A stretch of DNA of 35,027 nucleotides, taken from CAZKCI01 sp964551475. GTDB lineage: Bacteria; Auribacterota; Erginobacteria; Erginobacterales; CAZKCI01. The notes beneath the pieces were generated by a model, which was given only the letters and a program-made list of their open reading frames with translations, made no database searches and was not told where the DNA came from. The translations under genes were made by a program, and so were the position numbers. Positions 20,721 to 28,469 of this stretch are shown one piece after another. The stretch is from assembly GCA_964551475.1 (NCBI GenBank), contig CAZKCI010000049.1:1-35027 (forward strand), written 5' to 3'. How positions within the stretch are numbered: position 1 is the first letter of the stretch; each line of letters begins with the position of its first letter.

Positions 20721-21647
20721 TCATTGTTTGATCTCCTTTCGGAGGCCGGCGAGGTAGGTTCGCGTCCGGCGGTTCCGAATACTCCGGTAAACCTCGTCGA
20801 AACCCTTCAGGGAAAGACGGCGCAGGTCTTCCTCTTCAATTCTCATCGAATCGGTCAGGAATCGAAGCCCATCCGTGGCCCAGGCGACCCTCTTGCGCAG
20901 ATAGATAAGATCGGCGATAGCGCGAAGCGGGGAGGCCACAAAAGCCCACGCCCGGTCATCGATCTTCTCGGCTTTCACCCCGGCTCTTGGATTGTCAGCC
21001 GGGACCCGATAGAACGCGAATACGCCCAGGGGTGTCTGGAAAGACCGGCTGCGACGCGCCGTGACACTGGATACCGGAACGACGGCTTCCGGAATAAGAG
21101 AATGATACCAGAGCGCCGACTCCAGGCTGACGTGCGAAGGGGAGTGAAGAGCCGCGGCAATTACGAAAGGATGCGGGTGGGATTTGCGGTAATCGGGGGC
21201 CAGGCAATACAATCCGGGCTTCAGCCGCAGGATCTCTCCTTTTTCTCTGGCTCGATACAAAAGGAGCTTCCTGCGGCCCGCCATGCGATTGAGCAGGTAC
21301 GCGACGGCGCCAGCTTCGTTGAAACGGTCAGGGGCGACGATCACCCGATAATTGTCGTCGAGCGACCACAAGCCGGCATCGAACATCCAGTGGGCATTCT
21401 TGCAGAGGGCGATCCCGTTCTGCGGATGATTGTTGCGGCTGTTGGCAAACTGGTGGATGTGGGCGGCGTCCACGATGCTGCCGGCAGCCACGGTGACACA
21501 CCGGTAGCCGGTCAGCGCACAGGTGTAGTCGTAGGCGGGAACGACGGTCAGCCGAAAGCGGGCGGCCGGGGAAACGCCGCTGCGCAGAGGCGGCCTACAA
21601 CACGCCGAGATAGACCGGCCGGGAATCCCCCCGCGCGACTGCGGCAT
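20721..21647 (-). CDS. HNH-nuclease fragment fused to an AbiEi-like antitoxin domain
   Basis: A 308-residue open frame joining two unrelated halves. Residues about 28-112 match the C-terminal part of HNH endonucleases: VVPAYDYTCALTGYRC, DAAHIHQFANSRNNHPQNG (His63, His65 and Asn77 as likely HNH residues), LCKNAHWMFDAGLWS. Residues about 114-308 resemble AbiEi-type antitoxin/regulator proteins: YRAREKGEILRLKPGLYCLA, FVIAAALHSPSHVSLESALWYHSLIPE and a C-terminal helical region. There is no AbiEii-like partner next to it. The first 27 residues are encoded partly by an intergenic palindrome (21575-21600), so the HNH 5' part appears lost. It is either a chimeric relic or a real two-domain protein. 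The frame is intact. Confidence 0.62.
   Translation of the reverse strand: MPQSRGGIPGRSISACCRPPLRSGVSPAARFRLTVVPAYDYTCALTGYRCVTVAAGSIVDAAHIHQFANSRNNHPQNGIALCKNAHWMFDAGLWSLDDNYRVIVAPDRFNEAGAVAYLLNRMAGRRKLLLYRAREKGEILRLKPGLYCLAPDYRKSHPHPFVIAAALHSPSHVSLESALWYHSLIPEAVVPVSSVTARRSRSFQTPLGVFAFYRVPADNPRAGVKAEKIDDRAWAFVASPLRAIADLIYLRKRVAWATDGLRFLTDSMRIEEEDLRRLSLKGFDEVYRSIRNRRTRTYLAGLRKEIKQ
21575..21600. repeat. Half of a TTGTAGG-type palindromic element inside the chimera gene
   Basis: On the minus strand the sequence reads TTGTAGGCCGCCTCTGCGCA followed by GCGGCG, the same opening as the element at 28384-28442 (TTGTAGGCCGGTTCTGTG). It encodes residues near the N-terminus of the HNH/AbiEi chimera, just before recognisable HNH homology starts. 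It probably marks the breakpoint where the 5' part of the HNH gene was lost. Confidence 0.55.
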
Positions 21648-21745
21648 TACCCCGCTCTCTTTGCCTTCCGCGTTTTACTTTTCCCGCCGTGTATGTTATT
21701 GTTTCTACTCAATCAAAAGCGATGGCGATGACCCGCAGTATCCCC

Positions 21746-21799
21746 GTCTTTTCCCGGGCGGATAGGCGGCGAACGCCGCCTATCCGCCCGGGAAAAGAC
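21746..21799. repeat. Perfect 25-bp inverted repeat upstream of the citrate synthase candidate
   Basis: GTCTTTTCCCGGGCGGATAG plus GCGGC (21746-21770), loop GAAC, then the exact reverse complement (21775-21799). The stem is 25 bp without mismatch and strong in GC. It ends directly before the A-rich stretch where the coding sequence of the next gene begins. It could be an insertion that displaced the original start codon, or a control hairpin in the 5' leader. Confidence 0.85.
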
Positions 21800-21887
21800 A
21801 ATAAAAAAAGCCCCAAAATTCCAGTTCATCCCCCCCGCCTCCGACGTCTGGCGGGAGCCGACGGGGAAGCAGGCCGCGGTCGAGCAC

Positions 21888-23651
21888 GTGGACAATCCGG
21901 ACCTCTTCCGGGACATCTTCCCCTACACCGAAATCCCCCGCGTCCCCTTTGACGGCGTAGCCGTCCCCACCGACCCCCCGTCTGAGATCTTCATCACCTG
22001 CACCACCTTCCGGGACGGCCAGCAAGCTCGCCCGCCCTACACCCCGGAGCAGATCGTCGCCATCTACGATCTCCTCCACAAACTCGGCGGTCCCAACGGG
22101 ATCATCCGCCAGTGCGAGTTCTTCCTCTACACCGATCGGGATAAAGAGGCGGTCCGCCTCTGCCGGGAGCGGGGTTACGCTTTCCCCGAGGTCACCGGCT
22201 GGATCCGGGCGGTGGCCAAGGATTTCCAGCTGGTCAAGGATATGGGACTGAAGGAGACGGGGATACTGACCTCGGCCTCCGACTACCATATCTTCCTTAA
22301 GCTCAATCTGACCCGGGAGCAAGCGTTGGAGAAATACCTGGCACTGGTCAAGACCGCTCTGGAAGCCGGGATCACACCCCGCTGCCATCTCGAGGACATC
22401 ACCCGGGCCGACATCTACGGCTTCATCGTCCCCTTCGCCCAAGCCCTGATGAGCCTCTCCCAGGAGGCCAAAGCCAGGATCAAGATCCGCCTCTGCGACA
22501 CCATGGGCTACGGCATCCCCTGGGCCGAGGCGGCGCTTCCCCGTTCCGTCCCCAAGCTGGTGCGGGCGCTGACCAAGGAAGCGGGTGTCCCCAAGGACTG
22601 CCTGGAGTGGCATGGCCACAACGACTTCCACCTGGTCACCGCCAACGGGATCGCCGCCTGGCTCTACGGCTGCGCGGCCTTGAACTCCACCGTCCTGGGC
22701 TTCGGCGAGCGGACCGGCAACCCCCCGATCGAGGGGGCCTGTATCGCCTATACCGAGCTCACCGGGACGCCCAACGGGATGAACCTAGCGGCGATCACGG
22801 AGCTGGCCGACTATTTCCAGAAGGAGATCCACCACAAGATCCCCCCCTGCACCCCCTTCGTCGGGCGCGACTTCAACATCACCAGCGCCGGGATCCACGC
22901 CGACGGGGCGATCAAGAACGAGGAGATCTACAACATCTTCGACACCAAGACGATCCTGAAGCGGCCGCCCTCGATCTCGGTCACCGACAAGTCCGGGATC
23001 GCCGGCATCCTCTACTGGCTGCAGACCCAGACCGAGCTCAAGACCGGCGAGCTGGACAAGAACCACCCCGGCGTGGTCAACATCCGCGACTGGGTGGAGG
23101 AGCAGTTCCAGGCCGGCCGGACCACCTCCATCTCCTCGGAGGAGATGCTGTACCAGGTCCGCAAGCACCTCCCCCACCTCTTCAAGTCCGACTTCGACCT
23201 GATCAAGGACCGGGTGGAGAAGATCGCCCTCGGCCTGGTGCGCAAGATGGTCGACCACCGCGAGATCCGGTCGATGGAGCCCATCCGCCAGGAGCCGGTC
23301 CTGGAGAAATACATCGTCAAGGATCCCTTCCTGAAATACCTCTACGTGGTGGACACCGCGGGGAAGAAGATCACCCGCAACGTCGCCCATCCCTACGAGA
23401 AGGCCAAATACGACCAGGCTTTCGACCTCCACCAGGACTTCTCCGACCGCTCCTGGTTCACCAAGCCGATGAAGGACGGCCAGGCCCACCTGACCGACTT
23501 CTACATCTCCCGGATCGACGGCTCCCTCTGCATCACCGCCGCCGTCCCCATCCGCAACACCCGGGACGAGATCGTCGGCGTCCTGGGAGCGGACATCCGC
23601 TTCGAAGACGCGGCCAAGCTCGAAAACCAGGACCTGAAATATGAAAGCTGA
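21888..23651 (+). CDS. Re-citrate synthase-type enzyme with C-terminal Cache-like domain
   Basis: A protein of 587 residues from GTG 21888, and longer if the upstream in-frame homology is translated. It belongs to the isopropylmalate/homocitrate synthase superfamily and closely follows the pattern I recall for Re-citrate synthases of Clostridium kluyveri and Syntrophus: TTFRDGQQARPPYTPEQIV, GGPNGIIRQCEFFLYTDRDKEAV, LKETGILTSASDYHIFLKLN, CDTMGYGIPW, the metal site EWHGHNDFH, GERTGNPPIEG and RPPSISVTDKSGIAGI. It should condense acetyl-CoA and oxaloacetate to citrate in the cytoplasm. Residues about 476-580 form an added domain resembling Cache/PAS-type sensor modules (YVVDTAGKKI, SDRSWFTKPMKDG, ITAAVPIRNTRDEIVGVLGADI). 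It overlaps the isocitrate dehydrogenase gene by 11 nt. Homocitrate or isopropylmalate synthase is the alternative. Confidence 0.82.
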   Translation: MDNPDLFRDIFPYTEIPRVPFDGVAVPTDPPSEIFITCTTFRDGQQARPPYTPEQIVAIYDLLHKLGGPNGIIRQCEFFLYTDRDKEAVRLCRERGYAFPEVTGWIRAVAKDFQLVKDMGLKETGILTSASDYHIFLKLNLTREQALEKYLALVKTALEAGITPRCHLEDITRADIYGFIVPFAQALMSLSQEAKARIKIRLCDTMGYGIPWAEAALPRSVPKLVRALTKEAGVPKDCLEWHGHNDFHLVTANGIAAWLYGCAALNSTVLGFGERTGNPPIEGACIAYTELTGTPNGMNLAAITELADYFQKEIHHKIPPCTPFVGRDFNITSAGIHADGAIKNEEIYNIFDTKTILKRPPSISVTDKSGIAGILYWLQTQTELKTGELDKNHPGVVNIRDWVEEQFQAGRTTSISSEEMLYQVRKHLPHLFKSDFDLIKDRVEKIALGLVRKMVDHREIRSMEPIRQEPVLEKYIVKDPFLKYLYVVDTAGKKITRNVAHPYEKAKYDQAFDLHQDFSDRSWFTKPMKDGQAHLTDFYISRIDGSLCITAAVPIRNTRDEIVGVLGADIRFEDAAKLENQDLKYES

Positions 23652-24849
23652 GTCGCCCGCGGTCCGCCAGGCCGGACGCCATTTCGAGAAAATCGTCGAG
23701 GGACAGCTCGTCCGGGCGGCCCATCTCCGTTTGGGAGGGAAGTGGATCGACTACGCGAAGATCAAACCCCTGGTCGTAGCCGTGGTCGGCGGCGACGGGA
23801 TCGGGCCGGTGATCTCCCGGGAGGCCCGGCGGGTGCTGGAGTTCCTCCTCAAAGCGGAGATCGACCGGGGCGCGTTCGTCTTCAAGACGATCGAAGGGCT
23901 GACCATCGAGAACCGCGCCCGCACCAAACAGGCGATCCCTGACGACGTCCTCCGGGAAATTGCCGCCTGCCCGATCATCCTGAAGGGGCCCACCACCACT
24001 CCCCGGGAGGGGGACGGCTGGCCGAACATCGAGTCGGCCAACGTGGCGATGCGCCGCGCCCTCGACCTCTTCGCCAACGTCCGCCCGGTCCGCGTCCCCG
24101 CCGAGGGGATCGACTGGACCTTCTTCCGGGAGAACACCGAGGGAGCCTACATCCTCGGCTCGTCGGGCTTCAAGCCGAACGAGGAGCTCGCCTTCGACTT
24201 CACCGTCGCCACCCGCCCGGGCTGCGAGCGGATCATCAGGCTCGCCTTCGAGTACGCGAAGAAGAACGGGATCGGCCGGGTGACCGCGGTGACCAAGGCC
24301 AACGTGATCAAGGCCACCGACGGCCTCTTCCTCGACGTCTTCTACAAGACCGCCACCGAGTATCCCGAAATCCAGTGCGACGATTGGTATATCGATATCA
24401 TGACCGCGAAGCTGATCGATCCCGCCCGGCGCCAAGATTTCAAGGTCGTCGTCCTCCCCAACCTCTACGGCGACATCCTGACCGACGAGGCGGCCCAGTT
24501 CCAGGGCGGCGTGGGAACGGCGGGCAGCGCCAACATCGGCTGGTCCTACGCCATGTTCGAAGCGATCCACGGCAGCGCTCCCCGGATGGTCAAGGAGGGG
24601 CGGGCCGAATACGCCGACCCCTTCAGCATGATCCGGGCCGGGGCCCTCCTCCTGAAGCAGGTCGGGATGGGCGAGCGGGCGAACCAGCTCGAGATGGCTC
24701 TCGACGTCTGCGGCCAGTTCGAGAAGAAGATCGCCATCACCGGACGGCCCGGGGGGGCGACGGCTACGGAAATCTCCGATTATCTGATGGAGACATTGCA
24801 GAATCCGAAGTTGGAAGAGAAGTGGCGGAAGTACCAGCCCAAGCTGTAG
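23641..24849 (+). CDS. icd: Isocitrate dehydrogenase (isocitrate/isopropylmalate dehydrogenase family)
   Basis: A 402-residue decarboxylating dehydrogenase. Seen: VVGGDGIGPVISREA, GPTTTPREGDGWPN, the substrate helix ESANVAMRRALDLFANVRPVR, the ENTEG loop, the metal-binding DILTDEAAQFQGGVGTAGSANIG and HGSAPRMV. S-x-N-x-x-x-R in the substrate helix matches isocitrate dehydrogenase rather than isopropylmalate dehydrogenase. The ATG overlaps the last codons of the Re-citrate synthase-type gene, so citrate formation and 2-oxoglutarate production are probably co-translated. No aconitase is in the window. The cofactor (NAD or NADP) is not clear. The TAG stop lies inside a hairpin. Confidence 0.85.
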   Translation: MKAESPAVRQAGRHFEKIVEGQLVRAAHLRLGGKWIDYAKIKPLVVAVVGGDGIGPVISREARRVLEFLLKAEIDRGAFVFKTIEGLTIENRARTKQAIPDDVLREIAACPIILKGPTTTPREGDGWPNIESANVAMRRALDLFANVRPVRVPAEGIDWTFFRENTEGAYILGSSGFKPNEELAFDFTVATRPGCERIIRLAFEYAKKNGIGRVTAVTKANVIKATDGLFLDVFYKTATEYPEIQCDDWYIDIMTAKLIDPARRQDFKVVVLPNLYGDILTDEAAQFQGGVGTAGSANIGWSYAMFEAIHGSAPRMVKEGRAEYADPFSMIRAGALLLKQVGMGERANQLEMALDVCGQFEKKIAITGRPGGATATEISDYLMETLQNPKLEEKWRKYQPKL

Positions 24850-24876
24850 CGTCGCCACGGGAGTGGCGACGCTACA
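24845..24876. repeat. Perfect hairpin TGTAGCGTCGCCAC-GGGA-GTGGCGACGCTACA at the icd stop
   Basis: Two perfectly complementary 14-nt arms with a 4-nt loop GGGA. The TAG in its left arm (24847-24849) is the stop codon of the isocitrate dehydrogenase gene. The first 11 bases after TG match the element that forms the rlmD stop (3451-3463). It is stable enough to act as an attenuator or mRNA 3'-end stabiliser, but no T-run follows. Confidence 0.85.
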
Positions 24877-24897
24877 CATTGCTATCAGGAAACGTCC

Positions 24898-26085
24898 ATG
24901 ACCGCGTCCCTCGCCGGCATTAAGGTCCTCGATCTTTCCCGCGTTCTGGCCGGCCCTTACTGCTCGATGCTCCTCGCCGACCACGGCGCCGAGGTGGTCA
25001 AGATCGAGCAGCCGGGGAAGGGCGACGACACTCGGGCCTTCGGCCCCCCCTTCGTCAAAGGCGAGAGCGCTTACTTCCTCTCCATCAACCGGGGGAAGAA
25101 ATCGGTGACGGTGGACATGAAGTCCGAGAAGGGGAAGGAGATCATCCGCCGCCTGGCCGAGAAGGCCGACGTGATCCTGGAGAACTTCCGCCCCGGCGTG
25201 GCCGACAAGCTCGGGATCGGCTACGAAGCGGTCTCAACCTTCAATCCCCGCGCCGTCTACGCCTCCGTCTCCGGATTCGGGGCGACCGGCCCCGACCGCC
25301 TGAAGCCCGGCTACGATCTGATGATCCAGGGGATGGGCGGCTTGATGTCGATCACCGGTCCCGCGGGCGCCATGCCCTGCAAGGTGGGCGCCTCCATCTC
25401 CGACATCCTGGCCGGAATCTACGCCTTCCAGGGGATCCTCCTCGCCCTCTTCCACCGGGAGAAAACGGGGAGGGGCCAGCGGATCGACGTCTCGATGCTG
25501 GACGGCGTGATCTCCGTCCTCACCCACCAGGCCCAGAACTACTTTGCCACCGGCCGGTCGCCGACCCGGCGGGGGAACCGCCACCCCTCCATCTGCCCCT
25601 ACGAGACCTTCACCGCTTCCGACGGCTACGTCAACATCGCCGTCGGCAACGACAAGCTCTGGCAGGGATTCTGCAACCTGATCGGGCGGCCGGAGCTCCG
25701 GGACGATCCCCGCTTCCAGACCAACCCGAAACGGGTGGAGAACCACGACATCCTTTTCCCCATCCTGAACGAGATCATCAAGACCCGGTCGACGGCGGAG
25801 TGGCTCGCGGCGCTCGAGCTCTCCGAGATACCGGCCGGGCCGATCCTCTCCCTCGACCAGGTCCTCAACCATCCCCAGGTCCTGGCCCGGGAGATGGTGG
25901 TGGAGGTCGACCACCCCGCGGTCGGGAAGCTCAAACTCGCCGGGATCCCGGTCAAGCTCTCGGAGAGCCCCGGGAAGATCACTACCGCGCCGCCGCTCCT
26001 CGGCCAGCACACCGACGAAGTCCTCGCCTCGCTCGGCTACACACCGGAAGCGATCGAGGCGATGCGGAAGAGCAAGGAGATTTGA
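24898..26085 (+). CDS. Class III (CaiB/BaiF) CoA-transferase
   Basis: A 395-residue CoA-transferase of family III, a cytoplasmic enzyme that moves CoA between acyl groups through an aspartyl-CoA thioester. Seen: N-terminal LAGIKVLDLSRVLAGPYCSMLLADHGAEVVKIE, NRGKKSVTVDMK, and CKVGASISDILAGIYAFQG with the catalytic aspartate at residue 169, the same number as in formyl-CoA transferase. GRGQRIDVSMLDGVISVL follows. It lies directly upstream of the methylmalonyl-CoA mutase genes, so succinyl-CoA or propionyl-CoA are reasonable donors, for example exchanging CoA with a dicarboxylic acid. The actual substrates are not readable from the sequence. Confidence 0.88.
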   Translation: MTASLAGIKVLDLSRVLAGPYCSMLLADHGAEVVKIEQPGKGDDTRAFGPPFVKGESAYFLSINRGKKSVTVDMKSEKGKEIIRRLAEKADVILENFRPGVADKLGIGYEAVSTFNPRAVYASVSGFGATGPDRLKPGYDLMIQGMGGLMSITGPAGAMPCKVGASISDILAGIYAFQGILLALFHREKTGRGQRIDVSMLDGVISVLTHQAQNYFATGRSPTRRGNRHPSICPYETFTASDGYVNIAVGNDKLWQGFCNLIGRPELRDDPRFQTNPKRVENHDILFPILNEIIKTRSTAEWLAALELSEIPAGPILSLDQVLNHPQVLAREMVVEVDHPAVGKLKLAGIPVKLSESPGKITTAPPLLGQHTDEVLASLGYTPEAIEAMRKSKEI

Positions 26086-26110
26086 TCGCCGCTCAGCCGC
26101 GGGGGACGAT

Positions 26111-26165
26111 CGTAGGCGAGGACCTTCAGGTCCTCGCCCGCGGGCCTGGAAGGCCCGCGCCTACG
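26111..26165. repeat. CGTAGG...CCTACG element enclosing two hairpins
   Basis: The outer ends CGTAGG and CCTACG pair. Inside are two separate perfect stems: CGAGGACCT-tc-AGGTCCTCG and CGCGGGCCT-gga-AGGCCCGCG. The whole can fold as a three-way junction. It sits between the CoA-transferase stop and the mutase start. The same outer ends with different inner stems recur in other spacers of the window. Confidence 0.85.
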
Positions 26166-26185
26166 GAAGCAACTGCGCGACGTCA

Positions 26186-27841
26186 ATGCCCATGACCGAT
26201 ATCCACGACGAACAGCGGCGCTGGGAGGAGAAGGTCCTCGGCAAAGTCCTGGCCAAGGGCCCCCTCCGACGGAAATCCTTTCCGACCTCCTCCGGGATCG
26301 AGATCGGCCATCTCTCCCTCCCCTCTCCGCTCGATTACCGGGAACGGCTCGGTTTTCCCGGCGAGTATCCCTTCACCCGCGGCGTCCAGCCGACCATGTA
26401 TCGCGGGCGGCTCTGGACGATGCGCCAGTACGCGGGGATGGGAGACGCCGAGGAGTCCAACCGGCGTTATCGCTACCTTCTGGAGCAGGGGCAGACCGGC
26501 CTCTCCTGCGCCTTCGACCTCCCCACCCAAATCGGCTACGACTCGGACCATCCGCTCGCCCTGGGCGAGGTCGGCCGGGTGGGAGTGGCGATCGACTCCC
26601 TGGAAGATATGGAAAGGCTCTTCCAGGGGATCCCCCTCGACCGGGTCACCACCTCGATGACGATCAACTCCCCGGCGGCGATCCTGCTGGCCATGTATCA
26701 GGCGGTGGCGGAAAAGAACGGAGCGAATGCGGCCAGCCTGGGCGGGACCGTCCAGAACGACATTCTCAAGGAGTATGTAGCCCGGGGGACCTACATCTTC
26801 CCCCCTCTCCCCTCCCTGCGCCTGGCGGTCGACCTGATCGAATACTGCGCGAAGAACCTTCCCCAGTGGAACCCGATCTCCATCTCGGGCTATCACATCC
26901 GCGAGGCGGGTGCGACCGCCGTCCAGGAGGCCGCTTTCACACTGGCCGACGGCATCGCCTACGTGGAGAACGTCCTCCAGCGCGGGCTCGCGATCGACTC
27001 CTTCGCTCCCCGCCTCTCCTTCTTCTTCGCCGTTCACAACAACTTTTTCGAGGAGATCGCCAAGTTCCGGGCAGCGCGGCGGATGTGGGCGCGGATCATG
27101 AAGGAACGTTTCGGCGCCCGGGACCAGAAGTCGATGGCCTTGCGCTTCCACGCCCAGACCGGCGGGGTCACGCTCACCTATCAGCAGCCGAGGAACAACG
27201 TCATCCGGGTCGCCCTCCAGGCCCTGGCCGCGGTCCTGGGCGGGACGCAGTCGCTTCACACCAACTCCTGGGACGAAGCAATCTCGCTCCCCAGCGAAGA
27301 GGCGGTGAAGATCGCCTTGCGCACGCAGGAGATCATCGCCCGCGAGTCCGGCGTCGCGGACGCGGTCGATCCGCTGGGAGGGTCCTATCACCTGGAAAGC
27401 CTGACCGACCGGATCGAGGAGGAGGCGGGGAAATACCTCGCCCGAATCGACGGGATGGGAGGTATGCTCAACGCGATCGAGTCCGGCTTCGTCCAGGACG
27501 AGATCCGGAAATCCGCCTACCGCCACCAGCAGAGGGTGGAGAGCGGGGAGGAGGCGGTGGTGGGTGTGAACGTGAGACGGGAGGAGGAGCCGCCTCCGCC
27601 GCCCTCCCCCGCCGTCGAGAGCGGCGTCGAAGAGCGGCAGAAGGAGAAGCTGAGGCGCCTGAAGGCGTCCCGCGACGGCGGGCGCGTCCGGAAAACGCTG
27701 GATGCTGTCCGCGCGACTGCGCAGACGAAGGAAAATCTTATCCCCGCGATTCTGGCGGCGGTCAAGGCCTATGCCACCGTGGGAGAGATCTGCGCCGTGC
27801 TCCGGGAGGAATTCGGGGAGTTCCGAGAAACAACTAGCTGA
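26186..27841 (+). CDS. Methylmalonyl-CoA mutase, large (catalytic) subunit
   Basis: A 551-residue TIM-barrel subunit that interconverts (R)-methylmalonyl-CoA and succinyl-CoA with adenosylcobalamin carried by the separate small subunit. Seen: TRGVQPTMYRGRLWTMRQYAG (64-84), FDLPTQIGYDSDHP, TVQNDILKEYVARGTYIFPP, SISGYHIREAGATA, APRLSFFF, QTGGVTLTYQQPRNN and SLHTNSWDEAISLPSE. Y82 and R200 correspond to the Tyr89/Arg207 pair that separates methylmalonyl-CoA mutase from isobutyryl-CoA (Phe/Gln) and 2-hydroxyisobutyryl-CoA (Ile) mutases, so methylmalonyl-CoA is the expected substrate. It forms a block with the B12 subunit, MeaB and epimerase genes. Its TGA touches a long inverted repeat. Confidence 0.94.
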   Translation: MPMTDIHDEQRRWEEKVLGKVLAKGPLRRKSFPTSSGIEIGHLSLPSPLDYRERLGFPGEYPFTRGVQPTMYRGRLWTMRQYAGMGDAEESNRRYRYLLEQGQTGLSCAFDLPTQIGYDSDHPLALGEVGRVGVAIDSLEDMERLFQGIPLDRVTTSMTINSPAAILLAMYQAVAEKNGANAASLGGTVQNDILKEYVARGTYIFPPLPSLRLAVDLIEYCAKNLPQWNPISISGYHIREAGATAVQEAAFTLADGIAYVENVLQRGLAIDSFAPRLSFFFAVHNNFFEEIAKFRAARRMWARIMKERFGARDQKSMALRFHAQTGGVTLTYQQPRNNVIRVALQALAAVLGGTQSLHTNSWDEAISLPSEEAVKIALRTQEIIARESGVADAVDPLGGSYHLESLTDRIEEEAGKYLARIDGMGGMLNAIESGFVQDEIRKSAYRHQQRVESGEEAVVGVNVRREEEPPPPPSPAVESGVEERQKEKLRRLKASRDGGRVRKTLDAVRATAQTKENLIPAILAAVKAYATVGEICAVLREEFGEFRETTS

Positions 27842-27940
27842 TGGGTCAGGGAGAAGAAGTGGGTCTGGTCGATGGGTGAGGTTGATGGTTCACCCATCAC
27901 CTGACCCATATACCAGACCCACTTCCTAACCCTGACCCAT
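27841..27940. repeat. Long imperfect inverted repeat with ATGGGTCAGG words
   Basis: Left arm 27841-27888 and right arm 27891-27940 are complementary over most of their length: ATGGGTCAGG against CCTGACCCAT, GAAGTGGGTCTGGT against ACCAGACCCACTTC, and ATGGGTGAGG against CCTGACCCAT. The repeated word is ATGGGTCAGG with spacers of variable length. It fills the gap between the two mutase subunit genes. No coding potential is apparent. Confidence 0.85.
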
Positions 27941-27967
27941 GCACATGGTTTCCTCAAATCGATCGGA

Positions 27968-28402
27968 ATGTCCATGACCCAGTCTCGCAAGATTCGAGTA
28001 GTCATCGCCAAACCCGGCCTCGACGGCCACGACCGGGGAGCGAAGGTGATCTGCCAGGCTCTGCGCGACGCCGGAATGGAAGTGATCTACACCGGCATCC
28101 GGCAGACGCCGGAGGCGATCGCCGCCACCGTCGTCCAGGAGGACGCGGACGTTCTGGGTCTGAGCGTCCTCTCCGGCGCCCACCTCCCCCTCTGCCGGAG
28201 GATCGCCGGACTTCTCCGGGACACGGGCAAAAATGACGTCCTCCTGATCATCGGCGGGATCATCCCGGACGGGGACCATGCCGCCCTGCGCGAACTCGGC
28301 TTCGCCCGCGTCTTCCCGCCGGCGACGGCGACCGGCGAGATCGCCGCCTTCATCGGGGAGCGTTGCCGGCGCGAGGCGGAAGTTTGTAGGCCGGTTCTGT
28401 GA
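27968..28402 (+). CDS. Methylmalonyl-CoA mutase, small (B12-binding) subunit
   Basis: A 144-residue cobalamin-binding domain that carries adenosylcobalamin for the large subunit. Seen: IAKPGLDGHDRGAK with the D-x-H-x-x-G motif whose histidine ligates cobalt, LGLSVLSGAH (S-x-L) and LLIIGGIIPDGD (GG), which hold the nucleotide tail. ATG 27974 is a possible alternative start with GGA 8 nt upstream. The last residues (VCRPVL) and the TGA stop are encoded by the palindromic element at 28384-28442, so the natural C-terminus may have been altered by it. Confidence 0.93.
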   Translation: MSMTQSRKIRVVIAKPGLDGHDRGAKVICQALRDAGMEVIYTGIRQTPEAIAATVVQEDADVLGLSVLSGAHLPLCRRIAGLLRDTGKNDVLLIIGGIIPDGDHAALRELGFARVFPPATATGEIAAFIGERCRREAEVCRPVL

Positions 28403-28442
28403 ACCGGCGCCCTGGCCGCCCGCTCGCAGAGCGGGCCTACAA
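28384..28442. repeat. TTGTAGG...CCTACAA element enclosing two hairpins, with a stop codon in the loop
   Basis: Outer ends TTGTAGG (28384-28390) and CCTACAA (28436-28442) pair. Inside are GCCGGTTC-tgt-GAACCGGC and CCCGCTC-gca-GAGCGGG. The TGA ending the mutase small subunit gene (28400-28402) spans the first loop. The three-way-junction plan is the same as at 26111-26165 and 29787-29844. Confidence 0.88.
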
Positions 28443-28469
28443 TCGGCATCAATACGTTCCGTGTAATCC

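Noticed and set aside
21689..21952. 87-residue plus-strand frame upstream of the citrate synthase candidate
   Set aside because: Its residues come from the perfect hairpin and from an off-frame reading of the enzyme N-terminus. It is considered only as the source of a possible frameshifted start.
24845..24876. Rho-independent terminator after the isocitrate dehydrogenase gene
   Set aside because: The stem is perfect but no run of T follows (ACATTGCTATC), and the same applies to the other spacer palindromes, so I record them as repeats.
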